This document shows, piece after piece, positions 10,469 through 22,482 of a stretch of 44,885 bases of DNA (the first letter of the stretch is position 1; the number at the start of each line of letters is the position of its first letter). The stretch comes from Flammula alnicola (lineage: Eukaryota > Basidiomycota > Agaricomycetes > Agaricales > Strophariaceae). The notes beneath the pieces were generated by a model. It ran no database searches. It was not told where the DNA came from and worked only from the letters and a program-made list of their open reading frames with translations. Where the stretch lies: contig JADNRV010000369.1 of the NCBI GenBank assembly GCA_015499995.1, positions 1 to 44,885 on the forward strand, in the 5' to 3' direction. The translations under genes were made by a program, and so were the position numbers.

Positions 10469-12086
10469 ATGCTTCTAGCACTGAAACCCGCCTTGATGAA
10501 GGCTCCTGCTGCCAGCGCAGATGCATCGCCCAACTCGCCCCTGGATATCTGCCCTGTAATCGCTTCAGGAGATGCTGATTTTGCTGCTCTTCTTTATGCA
10601 GCAATCGATAGAGAGGATGAATGCAATGAGAATTTGCCTGGTAAGCCGCGGGCTGCTGCTTTCTTTAGATCCAATGTTATGCTCACAGAACCATGTTTTA
10701 TAATAGGCGCTAAGCTCATAACGTCTGCGATGAAAGATGCATGGCCAGTTAAAAAAGCAAGATTCAATGACCCAATGCCAGCTCTCGATGCCACCGATAA
10801 CTCGCCATTGAACCCATCACACCAGCAATCATGCCAGCATAAGAAACGGCATCATGCGCATAACAAACAAATACTAGTCAATGGATATCCCCCCTCAGTG
10901 AAGACCGCGCAAAAATGCCTCAGCAGTGCGGAAATTGTGCAGACAGTGCTTGACACCACCAAGCTGCCGGTTGCAAGTGGAGCTCGCACGGCTCTCAACA
11001 AGCCCATCCCTCAGAACCGGAGAGAAATTCCTGAGATCAAAGCGTTAGTCGACGATGGGTTTCAATATGTTGCATGTGGTATGGATGGGTATGTAAAATT
11101 TAGCCGATATATTGTCTATGATGTAATGTACTGACTGAACCTGCTTTCTAGAGTTCTGTCTAAAGCCCCTCAGCCTATCGTCAATCGTAACGGGCTTATT
11201 ATTGGCCATATCGCTGGTGCCCCCCAAGATAGTACCTACGATAAAGAAGCCAAGGACCTCTTCAAGGTCATCATCGAGGAATCAGACCCAAATACATTTT
11301 CAAAAGATGAGCTGAACCATAAACGAGGGAACTTTCCTGCCATCAACTTCGGCTTTACACTTCCTAATGGATTTAAGCACCCAATCAATCTTGAAAACAG
11401 CCACCACAAAGAGAAGATCCGTCGCATCTCTGGCTGCCCCGGGTTCAGCAGGGTTACTGCATTTCAAAATGGTATGCCTAAGCCTTGAGCCATTCAGCGT
11501 GTTTCAGAATTAACTGTAAGCTCGTTTAGCGGCCTTTGAATTCTGGAATCCAGGCATCTATAGGTATCAGAAATCCTGCATTGAGCAGCTTCTAGCTCAT
11601 GACCCAGAACTCAAGTGCACTACTCCGAAGACTATATTTCCTACAACTGCATGCAACTTTCGAAACGTATGTTGTTACAAGCATCATGATATGCAAAACT
11701 GTCCGTTTGGGTGGTGTGCAATTACAGCACTTGGAGACTTCGATCATACATTAGGAGGGCACCTTGTCCTCTGGGAACTGAAGCTCGACATTGAATTCCC
11801 CCATGGATATACTGTTTTTATTCCATCCGCAACAATCACTCACTCAAACATTCCAGTTGTTGATGGTGATGTCAGGGTCTCAATCACGCAATACTGCACC
11901 GGCAGTATCTTTTGCTACGTGGATAATGGATTTCGCACCGACAGAGCATTGCATGAAGAGGACAAGAAGCGGTATGAAAAAAGTCAAGCACAGAAAGACC
12001 ACATGTGGAGGATGTCCTTAGGTCTACTATCTACTGTTCAGGACTTAAAGATTGGGAAACATCCAGCAGTTCCTCTGTTTCAGTAA
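10469..12086 (+). CDS. TET/JBP-type 2OG-Fe(II) dioxygenase (copy 1, intact)
   Basis: Three exons (10469-11088, 11152-11471, 11530-12086) with 63- and 58-bp GT-AG introns give 498 codons and a stop. The C-terminal half matches the fungal Tet_JBP double-stranded beta-helix fold. The iron-binding HxD is at 11683-11691 (context YKHHDMQN), followed by FGWCAITALGDFDHTLGGHL. The distal His is at 11841-11843 (TITHSNIP) and the 2-oxoglutarate-binding Arg at 11874-11876 (RVSITQY). TET/JBP enzymes oxidise 5-methylcytosine or thymine in DNA; fungal paralogues are expanded and often linked to transposons. The N-terminal about 200 residues are low in recognisable motifs. It is convergent with the XPG-like gene, with 128 bp between stops. 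Enzyme activity is inferred. Confidence 0.8.
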
Positions 12087-12214
12087 TACCACTCATCATA
12101 CATTGTTATGCAATCTAATACATTATATTCAAATTTTAACAATACATTAAGGGATACATTAAGGGCATACATATATTCAACAACAAACTAAAGATACAAA
12201 CTAAAGATACCTTA

Positions 12215-14043
12215 TCAGTCAGCGGTAAGGTCAATGAACCAGCTATTTTCTCCAGTCTGAACCCATTTATTATCTTTGCCATCAATAGCAATTGCATCAG
12301 CGTAGGGATGGGGGTGGGCTGGCAGGGTTGCTGTGCTATTTTCCACTCCATGTGCCTGTTCGTCCTAAACACATTCAGGCTTAGCATGAGTAGTATTACC
12401 ACACAGCATTCAATGGAGATATACCTTTTTTTTTTTGAGAACCTTTACGACGACTTCTGAGCTCCTGGTAAAATGATTGAGAAGGGAGAGATGGACATGG
12501 CCAAACAGTGACCTGGTCGACTGAACTATTTCCAGCAAAACCAGGTCCCATTGAGTTGACGAAGTTCGCTGTCGATACTACCAACTTAGGTTGTGGCTCG
12601 GTTCCATAGGCGCGTGCAAATTGGCCTCGACAGACCTGGTGTGACGCAGTAAGCACTTCAGCATGTATTGAATCAAGCAGCTGAAGCTGCTTGCACTCAG
12701 GGATATATCTGACTGAAGGCTATTCAGAGCTTAGTATTTTCGCACTAACAAAGATGTGAAAGAGCTTACCGAATACAGCATTTGTAAGAAAATGCCCTGC
12801 CAAAGAGTCGCCTTGAATTTCTGCTTGATTATTTGCGGATTCTGCCAATGAAAGTGCTGAGTGCAGAACTGAGTGATTGCGGGAATTGACGGCTGTTCAA
12901 ATTGCCATTGGCTAAGGTTAGGTGGACCTGGCGACCATGATGTGACCGGATTGACGTAGAGATCGAGGATGCGGCAATCCGGAAATGCCCCCGAAATGGC
13001 TGCTGCAATATTTGGCTGGCACCTGCTGAGAAACTTCTGAGAATTAGTTAATAACTCTGCTCGGATAGCACAGCGCCATTGGATAAGAAAATGATCAAAG
13101 TCATCTCCATGAAGGTGACGGAAAGCAGAAAGGAGCTGGTCTCCAAATCCACAGCGAGCAAGTGCAGATGCAGTTGTGGGGCTGCACCCTTCTATCCCAT
13201 CGCTGTAATCCCCGCTGCAGAGAAGGGCGAAAAGGATGACACCTCCCTGTGTTAACGGCATTGCACCTGCTGTATAGATAATGTACTGGTCCGGATATTC
13301 TCGCTCTTTCTTTGGAATGCTGCAGTAGAGAGATAAGTGAGATCTCAAAAAACACAAAGTGTGTTACCTTCGAAGGAGCAATCGCATCCCAAATAGAACA
13401 GTGTCGCTATCACTTGTGATAATGCTGTGGATATATCCTTTGCAGTTAAGCTTTGCGAGCTCAGCTTCAGCCTCACCAGGTGCCTTGACAAGAGCCTTTG
13501 AGCCTTGAATAAAATGGCGAGTACATGACGTACATACAGGGTGTGTGCAGTAGCCGAAGATTTCGACTAACTCAATTGCGAGACTCATCCACCATATCGG
13601 CTTCCTTCGAACCTCATGGCCGCATTTGAAGGGAGGTCACACTGAGCCATTGAGTACGAAGATAAGCGAGACCAGTGCCTTGATGTATTCAGTCAACATC
13701 TTGAAGAAGATATAGAGCCTGGCACCGGCCCACTGATGGTTCACACCAGCATTGCATTGGGCCATGCATGTTCTATGTGCATGAGCACCTATCAGCTCGG
13801 CAATCAGGAGTGAGGAAATGAAATGCTTGTATGTACCCCATATCCACCCCTAATATTAGTGTTGCATTCCTTCCCTCTATTCCTTCAGATATGGTGCTTA
13901 AACGATGCTTCGCTGCGAGTGTGAGCAAAGATTTTCTCATTTTGACGTGATCAAGGACCTAATTGAACACACAATCAGAAGCATTCAAATGGCCAAAGAA
14001 TTTCGTTTTCGGGGCTTACCGTCCAGAGTGAATGTATTCCCAT
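12215..14043 (-). pseudogene. XPG/GEN1-like structure-specific nuclease (copy 1), one nonsense codon
   Basis: The start ATG at 14043 gives MGIHSLW, the canonical XPG-family N-terminus. Exons are roughly 14043-14020, 13958-13837, 13772-13368, 13319-12770, 12708-12425 and 12364-12215. The N-domain reads LILGVDMG (family GIDAS) and FVLNGSV. XPG-I reads KAPGEAEAELA and SDSDTVLFG. The helix-3-turn-helix region reads LLCSGDYSDGIEGC followed by ALARCGFGDQL, and a distal block reads ILDLYVNPVTSWSPG. Relatives cleave flaps or Holliday junctions. An in-frame TGA at 13639-13637 sits where relatives have Arg (GP-RP-KRG region). Exon 5 phase and an A11 run near 12426-12436 need a one-base adjustment, so the 3' model is approximate. 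Confidence 0.78.
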
Positions 14044-14925
14044 AGTGTTCAGTGTTCTCGGTTGATTTGTCTCAGTTGATTTGGGTTCTTGGTCTTGGTT
14101 GTTCTCGGTTGATTTGGGCTCTTGATTGATTATTCAGTTGTGAAGGACAGGCCGCTGGGACATTGGTGTCGTCGTCGAGAGCGTTGTCGAGTGCAGAGGG
14201 CTAAGCCGGCACACAAGCATCTGAGGCGGTGTGTCTTAGCTTAGATTAGATTAGAGGTAACACGCATGCATCATAATTCAATGTCATGTGGTGGGGGGAG
14301 GGGGGGGGGGTGCACGTGCCAGGGTTGTTCAGTGAAAATTGGTCAACATTGGTCACTTCGGTCGTAATCGGTCATGTCACCCGTTTTGGAAATCCCTGGG
14401 TATGGCGAAGCTCACCCCAAACTGCCATTGCAACGTCACTGGACCATCATTGAACACATTATTGTATCATAATTTATTGCATTTATTGTTCAAGTAGACT
14501 ATACTACTATCAGTAAAATTACAAGCTGTATAAAGAATAAAAATAAAAAATAAAAACATCAAAAAAGGAAAAGAGTCGTACTGCCATGCAAAGCGGTGGC
14601 CCGCTAACACAAGTTCATTCAATTCATGTCTTTCCTTCCATTCAGTATGTGTTTTTTTTCCTGCTACCGCAGACTCCATTCCCAAAATTTCATTAAAAGT
14701 TATGTTGGCACGGCTTACTGTATGCACAAATTGGCAATTCTTGATAGTCCTGTTCTTATCACGCCCTCTGAACCGTGTCAGAAAAAGTTTATGTAATCTT
14801 TGGACTTTGAAACCATGTCACGTCAATATCGCGGTACTCTCTTTCTACTCTTGACGTGTTTATACCTCTACAACTCTCTCTATCGTTACAAATTGAATTG
14901 ATATTTCATTAAAACATCAACCTCG
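14044..14925. other. Divergent intergenic region XPG/DUF6589 (copy 1-2)
   Basis: No gene is recognised. The region holds TTGATTTGGG-type imperfect repeats (14055-14130), a G-run block at 14290-14311, and an inverted CCAGGG.../...CCCTGG pair spanning about 14318-14399 that may be a tiny MITE remnant. A/T-rich sequence leads into the DUF6589 ATG at 14926. It presumably contained the promoters of both divergent genes. Confidence 0.5.
14290..14311 (+). other. G-run block, possible G-quadruplex
   Basis: Two G runs (6 and 10 or more) are separated by a single A and followed by TGCACGTGC. The copy-2 equivalent at 29460-29479 has one G fewer, a typical homopolymer length uncertainty. Confidence 0.3.
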
Positions 14926-16200
14926 ATGGAAGGAATCGTCCGAAGTGTTCGATCTTACAAGAAAACCCCCATCATCGCCATCCCAGAAACCCCAGATTAT
15001 TTCAAATGTCTCCTGCCATCTGCGTCGAGTTCCTCCCTTCTATCATCTCCAAAAGATCTGGAGGAATCATCACCTACTGCGTCGTTATCACCTCTGCTTG
15101 GCTCTCCATTTGATGGGCTTGGCTGGATGGACGGATCCTCGAGCCAACCATGATTGATTCAATCTCCACAGAGCGACGCGCAAAAGCTGGCATACAAGTT
15201 CGAAAGAATGGAAGTGCTTCTGAAGGACTCTGGATTTGATTCTGTTGGCGAATTCTTGAAGATTTTGTTCTACAATCCGAGTCGCATCTCTGGGGAGTCT
15301 GATCCTCAAGGTTCCTTTCATGCGAAGGCTGTTTCTCAGTTTCTCCAAGGCCAGAACAAGATCAAGATGTCCGATATCATTGTCCTCATCTACAGGCACA
15401 AACACAGTGCACCTTCGCCAGCTTCACCACTTTATTCTGAGCGTCATGCTCCATTCTCACCTTCAGTCTCTCCTGTGGAAATATTTCATGCTTGTCCTTC
15501 TTTATTTTCATGGGCAACCAATCTTGTCGCTACACACGTTCATGAGGAGATCTATCAGCTTTCTCGTACCAACATTCCAGACAGCGAAACTCATCTTCGA
15601 GCATCGACTAATGGCCGCCGCCCGGATCACGTCAAACTGGTAACTTGGCAAGCTCTGGGAAAGTTTAGTATTTCTGCACTCTGCGAGAAATACAGGGCTC
15701 GCGCACCTGTTTCCTGGCATATCACAGAGTCTATGGCTGCCTCACCCAAGAATGGTGTTTTTATTGCACAGAAATGATGCCCACATCCAATTGTAAGTGT
15801 CATTTCATTGATTTGGGAAGTTTAATGTGTGGAAAGTGCCGCCTATCTCTTAGGTCCAAGTTGGTGCTATAAGCTCGTTTATACTCTCGAGGAACCGCTT
15901 TGCTAATGGAGATCTCGCAATGGCCTTGGGAGTATGGCATTTCACAGCCAAATCACATATCGATGTCAAACGTGTCTACAGCCAGTTCGGAAACATTGTA
16001 AGCGACAACACCATGCGGAACGCTCTTGATTCCATGACAGGTTCGAGCCTGTCCATCCTACGAGACTCTGTCAGAGCTGCAACAGGTCGAGGAGAAACCG
16101 AGTGGTGCTTGATTCTTGATAACGTTCAGGAGTACTGCCCAGTTTATGAAGGAGGAATTGCACGTGAAAGTATCCTAAAGGTTGGAACTGCGGCGACCGC

Positions 16201-17646
16201 TAAAGTGCTAGGTTTCGTCTACATTGGAAATGATCTAGCTAGTGGTGCAGAAAGAACTCTACACTCAACACAACCAAACCACAAAACCAACAACTTGACT
16301 AGACGTAGTCTTGTGTGCGAGTCTCGGGGGTAAAGTATGAAAAAGGAGAAGTGCTTCGACTTGTAAACAAGTCTACGTGGGTTTTGGTATGGGGCGGGTT
16401 TTAGTTCCGTAGAACTGGTGTGGTGACTTTCTAACTTCAAAACGATGCCGAACTCGGGCTTCCTTTAACTTGACGACTGATACGAACTTTTGACTTTAAC
16501 TTGACTTTAACAACCTGTAACTTTCATGCAGTGACCGCGACGAGTATGCACTACAACTTTCACGCTACCACGATGGGATCGTGCTACAACTTTCACGTGG
16601 TCACGACAGGTGCACGCTACACTTTACAGAAACACGCGTCAAACTCTGGTTAACTACTTCTCAAACTTGCAATGGTCGCAAAGCTGTTTTGAAGCGTCAA
16701 ATGTTGGTCTTTATTAAATTAAGTCTGGTGCGACGAGGTTAAATCGTTCCCTTAAGTGTTTTCACTGGTTTTAAAGCGTCAACTGTGGGGTGGATTGCCT
16801 ACTCTACTATGTGCGTTACAAGCGTATTTTATACCTACTGAGCGCCAAGCCTCTACATGTTGCATATGATTCTACGCGTCTAATAGCACTATTTCTACTG
16901 GTTCATGGTGTCGTGATTACGGGTCTGTTCGGTAACGGTTACTAGTGAGTCCCCGTTTTCTGGCGTATGTTTTGGTTTCAAGAATGAACCGCTATATCGC
17001 GGAACACCCTCTTTTGGGATCAATACAGTTGGGTCCATATTTAGACACATTATTGCCTGATTGGGATGCACGGCACGTTTAGCGCGGGTTTCTCTTCTCC
17101 CAGTGCAGCACGGTCGTCGGTTAAGTGAGAGCCGCTGCCTCTATGGCGGCGGTTTCCCGCGTGCTTTACTTATGAGCTGGTCTTTGAGCGCTCGGTCTGT
17201 TCGGGACCGAACTACTCAGCCGTTCTACACGTATAACGGACAGATAGGTGTATGGGACAATGTGGACCGCCTGGTCACTGTTCTTTGGCCCGCGATCGAC
17301 GCGTCTAACGCTGTCTCCATATTGGACTAGTCATGCCTCAAGACTTCGGGATTCTCATTCTGCGCGGGTTTCTCCAGTCGAAGCCTCTTGTTTGATTTGC
17401 AGGGACACACGGAGGTCATGCTTCTTTGGCACCAACCTTAGTTCTACGCGTACTTCTGAGCTTACTAGCCAGGCCCGCCGGACCGTAGATAGTTACTTCC
17501 ATTGTACTTGGTTATGTGGTTTCCCGCGTGTAACCCACTTAGTCGGCCAACACGAGGTATGCTGCCTACCCTTGTTTCCCTAGTGTAATAGGTTGATTGA
17601 TTGGGAAATCGCAAAATTCCACGGGTGGACCGCGCCGTGCCCTATC
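16201..17646. mobile_element. 1.45-kb insertion in DUF6589 (copy 2), 5-bp direct repeat
   Basis: Same insertion as in copy 1, flanked by ACCGC at 16196-16200 and 17647-17651, 1446 bp. Near-identity of the insert and an identical insertion point show that it entered before the tandem amplification. Confidence 0.55.
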
Positions 17647-18777
17647 ACCGCGATATGTCTCGACGATTGCAAACCTGGCGCTTTCGATCTGCAGACTCAT
17701 CTCTCACGTGTTGCTCAGATGGAGCGAAAGAAAATGACTGTTGAAACATTGAGGGCCGATATCGATTGGCATCATTTGCGAAACGTCCAGATGTTACACT
17801 GGGTTCGTGTTCTGGTCGACTATGTCCCGGACCTCAATTTCTTGTCTTCTCAAATCTCAGCTCGGTTTCGTTCACCACCCATTGCCAAGCATCGCATGCG
17901 TGAAGGACGAAAGACTGTCGTTCAGCCATTAGGAACAAATGCCGAGAGAGAAATTGAAACACAGGGAATGGCTCGAGCGCTTCTTGACTTCGATGAACAG
18001 ATGGGTCTAGGGCCTGAAGCAGCAACTGAACTTCTGTCTTGGGTTCATGGTGACGGCGCTTCATATGCCACAATTCTTCGACTACAAAAGTATGTGTGCC
18101 ACATTCCTGACAACCATAAATCATTCCGCAATCGCATTGCTACGCCTGAAATATGGCATGCAAAAGCCACAAAAATCAACTCGATAGTGGCAAACCATTA
18201 TGGACCGGTGACCTCCAAGGATCCGTCTTCACTTTCTCGGAGCTCAAACGCAGCGGGATTCAAAAGACCAACTAATCTTAGTAGCTGTGATTTCTATCCG
18301 ACAGTGAGAAGCATGTCATTAATATGGGAGGCGCAAGTCCTCGACTGCTGGAGGCGAGCTTGATCCCTTCTTTTCTTCTCTTCTCTGACTTTGAGCAAAT
18401 TTTAGAGTATTTCTCAAGGCTAAACCCGACTTGCTTTCATACTTCACTGATCTGGCAAAAAAATAATGAACTACCCACTCTCAATGCACTATTACTCCAA
18501 GTGGGTATTCTCGTGGATCGTTACGCCTCTCAGGATGCGTATGAACAAGCTCTATCCAAAGCTGAATCAATTGGTGCACCGGCACCAATGAAAGTCGCAT
18601 TTGGGCCATTATGGACAGGTTCTACCCACAGCGCGTCGAGCGTGGAGACAAACGTGGAAGTTAATGAGAATGTAGATGTGTTTGACTCTCAGGAGAATAA
18701 TTCACCACCTCTTCCAACCGAAAATTTGCCAACAGTCCATCAAGAGACTGACAAATTTGACGGGGACCGGGTTCTAG

Positions 18778-19170
18778 CAAGGGGTGTGCACCGGCAATTG
18801 CCGGCATACAGCCTAGGGGGGGGGTCCCATCGTGGCTTATCCAAATAAAAATTTGAAGTAAATTTTTGGCAGAATAACACATCTAGAGGGTTCCTGCAAA
18901 GTATTATACACTGTTTCCATGAATTTACGGCCCACATGAGCTGCCTGTGGCTCAACAGCAAGAATGTGTCCAGATTTGGACACATTATGTCAGCAATCAG
19001 ATCGGCCCGAACACGGTTAGGTAGCAGATCGGTCTTAGTTAGGAAGGTCTGATCAGGCACGTGACAATTTATTTCATTTTTTGGAATGGCTAAGGGGGGG
19101 GGAGGGTTAACAAACCCTTATCCAAATAAAAGTACCTCGTATATCTGAAAAAAAAATTGCATACCCCTTG
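18778..19170. mobile_element. hAT-type MITE in DUF6589 (copy 2)
   Basis: TSD GGTTCTAG at 18770-18777 and 19171-19178; terminal repeats CAAGGGGTGTGCA and CAAGGGGTATGCA (complement), 393 bp, non-coding. Same insertion as in copies 1 and 3. Confidence 0.83.
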
Positions 19171-19768
19171 GGTTCTAGCAAACAGTATCCTTTTTCTGCA
19201 GGATTTCGGCTGGTGGACAGAGCTCGCTTATGCTGTTCCAGAGGGCGATATTGGGCGAGTTTTTGAGATTTTGAAGGTTAGCATGTCAGCTGGATCTTCT
19301 GTCACGTAGTATTGCATGGAGGTAAATTTTTAATTGATAGGTCTGGATCTTCACGTTTGCTGGATCTTCACATCAGAATTATATGACATACCTTCTCGAA
19401 ATGTACTGCCTCTTGCGGTATGAGGCCTCTAACGACCTCCGCGATGGAATTCTCAACAATTGGCTGGTGAATGTCACTGGCGAGCTTGGAAAATGGATTG
19501 AGGGAGACTTGCTTCAAGAACACTATAACCGTTGGCTTGAAGATATGGTCAAGAAAAGGGGCGGCGATTCTGATGATAAATTTTACCATCAAACTCTCTC
19601 ACCGAACGTCGAACACTTCTTACGAATTAAGGAGGAGATCGAGAACGCCTTTGACTTGAAAATCAGAGGAAAAACCCATACTTCCCCTCACCTACGCGAC
19701 GAGCTTCGACTGCTACTTTCCTTATACAGTGAGGAGAACCTGCACCTATTCTGCGCCGGACGAACCTT

Positions 19769-21930
19769 CATCAGGAAAACTACATGTTCACTTACGTGAC
19801 TTACATCACTTTGACAAGTGACCAAGTGGTGTAAGTGAGTTCAAGTGCCTAAGGTACGTTCACTTGGGTAAGGAGGTCCTTGTCTTAGCCAAGTGAATCC
19901 TCTTACACAAGTGAACTCAAGTGAGTTCAAGTGAGCAAGTCGTAAGACATCCAAGTGAATAAGAGACATTCAGATTCATCATACAATTAGGAATGGGTTC
20001 AAATAATATTTCTATTGCACGACTATTACATGGATTTACAGGAAGTACTACGTTTACTGAAATACTCATCTACTGAAATGCTCTCAGATCTACTCATGCC
20101 AGATTGCTCTGCTGCCCATAGGAACAGGGGGATGCAGAGCAAAGACAACGCTGCACGAACAGCCGCGAGACACAACGGAATAACAAGAACGGAGGTTGCT
20201 TAAGACGACTACTGACCGGGGATGTTGCTGATTGGTTTCTGGTAGGATGGACAATTGTTAGAGGATGAAACAGAGGAAAAGGGGCCGGCGTACTTACGAG
20301 CAAACGATCGAGACGACAATGGGTGCCGAAGGGGAATGAACGTCAGTCAGCGCCAAAGATGTCTGACATAGTCCTAATTTTCTGTGATTTCTGAAAGAGC
20401 AGTAGATCAGCACCACGCTGAATGACTAACATACTTCTATTTACCTCTATAAGAGTCAGGCTTCCCAATACATCTAAGCAGCACAGATTGGTAGTCGCTG
20501 AAAGAAGACATTAGTACATTGAAGGACGCGAGAAATCCAAACGTGGAGAGGAATATTGGGATGTAGATGCGAGGAAAGGTTTACGCACATCGAAGTCACG
20601 GACGTTATCCTAGACTAATAATCTCGCACGCTCACACTTGATCACATAGCTACGGGCTTCGCACGCCGAAGAACTGAATGACGCCAGTGTCTGTGCGCTG
20701 GTACGTGCCGCTGTATGCTATGTGTCGAACGTGTTTGCCGAGTCACCTTCGGCAAGCACCATGTTGTCAACGAGGACGGGAGGCCTGAGGAGCGACACAG
20801 GTAAGCAATCCTGATCTCATTTTCGTGTTGAAAACAGGGACTTACCGTGGTCTGCGCGTCCATCCCGCCATCTCTGTAGCCCTTAAGCACATGCGACACG
20901 GGTCATGCCTAACGTTCGAATGGCTGGCGGATTGCGGAGGGAGTGGCGAAAGACATTGCGAGCTGGTAAAGGCGGAAAAAGATGAGTAGTGGAGCCGTCG
21001 TATTCATTCTGGGACACTTACCTGGCAAAGTAGACACTAGCTGCCTCGCACGCTCTTTTCCCCCACCCTGACACCCACTATCATCCTTGGAATTCACGAT
21101 TCTTAGAGAGATTAGGCAGCCTTAGCCACTGAGGCGAGGGTTGACGATCAACGTGCTGGACATTAAGTTGTCCTGCTATCAAACAGTCAGTAAGCATCCC
21201 ATAACTCGACCGCATGCTGAAACGAGAACATACCGTCCATGTATAAAACATATATTTTCAGCGAATCTGACGCGTATGACGTGCTGCAACGAGGCCTGGC
21301 GAGCATACAGCGTGCAAATAACGTCCAACGGATGTGATATTCTGGCAGAAGAGGTAGATTAGACTCTATTGGTAAAGGATCATAGTGCTATGCTCACCTT
21401 GTCCATTTCAGCAATAATCGGAATGAGGAACCTCGCGTCTAGGTCACGTTCGTTGATAAGAGCCTTCGAGAGCCTTCGCTAGAGCGACAAGCTTCGAACT
21501 TGGCCGGCCATGTTCAGTCGAGTGCTTGTTTACTTAAGATCTAATTACATACCTATTCTGTGCTCTCGTCTTGCTGACATCGAGGAAGTACGGATCCGTA
21601 GAGTGTCAAGAACAGCAGGTAAGAGGTGGTTGTGGTTTGAGAGCAAGCGATATCAAGGAATCTTTATCTGATGGAAAAATTCACGGTCATGTGCATCGGA
21701 GTTCAAATGAACTTAGCGTCCAAAAGTCTCAAATCGCTGAGAGAAAGTTCACTTGAAGCCTGAAGGTACTGTCCGCACATATCACTTACGCACTTGAACC
21801 ATAGTTTGAACCAAAATTATTTCCCAAATCATGTTGTGGCTGTGTGTCCAAGTGCCAAAGTGATCCAAGTCGCGTTCCAAGTGATTTCAAGCTGCGTAAG
21901 TTGGGTAAGTGATGTGTAGTTTTGCTGATG
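19769..21930. mobile_element. 2.16-kb TIR element with 3-bp TSD in DUF6589 (copy 2)
   Basis: TSD CTT at 19766-19768 and 21931-21933; CATCAG-type inverted ends and CAAGTGA/TCACTTG subterminal arrays as in copy 1. Length 2162 bp. No transposase ORF, so presumably non-autonomous. Confidence 0.78.
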
Positions 21931-22482
21931 CTTGGGACATGCCGCCGTGAATCAATTCGATGAGGGATACAACAAGTTACGAAATGGAAAGCTCAAGGAC
22001 TTCATCTACAAGACAACGACCTACGCCGATGTTATTGCAGATATCCAGGCATACAAAAAAACCGAAGAGAGCTCGGCTCCTGATTTCGAAGACGAAGATC
22101 TGAATCAACAAGATTATCAGCCCAATGATGACGACCCACCTCCTAGCGAAATCTCGGGCTCTGAATCATACGATTCCAAGTCTGCCTCTGGTACCTCATC
22201 TTCTGGTGCTCGATCCCAAGAGGGCCTTGATGAGGCTGATCCTAGTAACGATCATCTGGTCAGTGGATCGGACTATAGCATGTGCATCTCAGAGAACAGG
22301 CTGACACACGAGGCATGGTACAATGAAAATCGACACGATAATTCAAGTGACGAAGAAGACGAGGCCCATGAGTTTGATGGTGGTTTGGTCGCCGAAGGTG
22401 AGAACGGCAGTGAAGATAATGATTTGTACAATTCAGACTATGCGAGCGAGTAGTTTACAGCAGTTAAAGAACAAGAGAATAC

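Larger units (their letters stand above)
14926..22453 (+). pseudogene. DUF6589-family protein (copy 2), best-preserved frame with copy 3
   Basis: The ATG at 14926 opens MEGIVRSVRSYKKTP. The frame passes GLGWMDGSSSQP, meets TGA at 15151-15153, and continues in the same frame (SPQSDAQKLAYKFERMEVLL) to a second TGA at 15775-15777. Both fit CGA-to-TGA. Introns are 15793-15853 (61 bp) and 19277-19340 (64 bp). Coding blocks: 15854-16200, 17652-18777, 19179-19276, 19341-19768 and 21934-22453. The central block holds LHWVRVLVDYVPDLN, QPLGTNAEREIETQG and CDFYPTVRSMSLIWEAQV. A frame change follows CWRRA (near 18355). A 16-residue stretch at about 18412-18462 appears out of frame, bounded by compensating indels including an A7 run. 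The C-terminus is acidic (EDEDLNQQDYQPNDDD). It is convergent with the helicase tail, stops 29 bp apart. Function unknown. Confidence 0.75.

Noticed and set aside
15088..15405. 105-codon minus-strand ORF over the DUF6589 N-terminus
   Set aside because: Shadow of the coding strand; the plus-strand frame has conserved family-like sequence and correctly placed introns.
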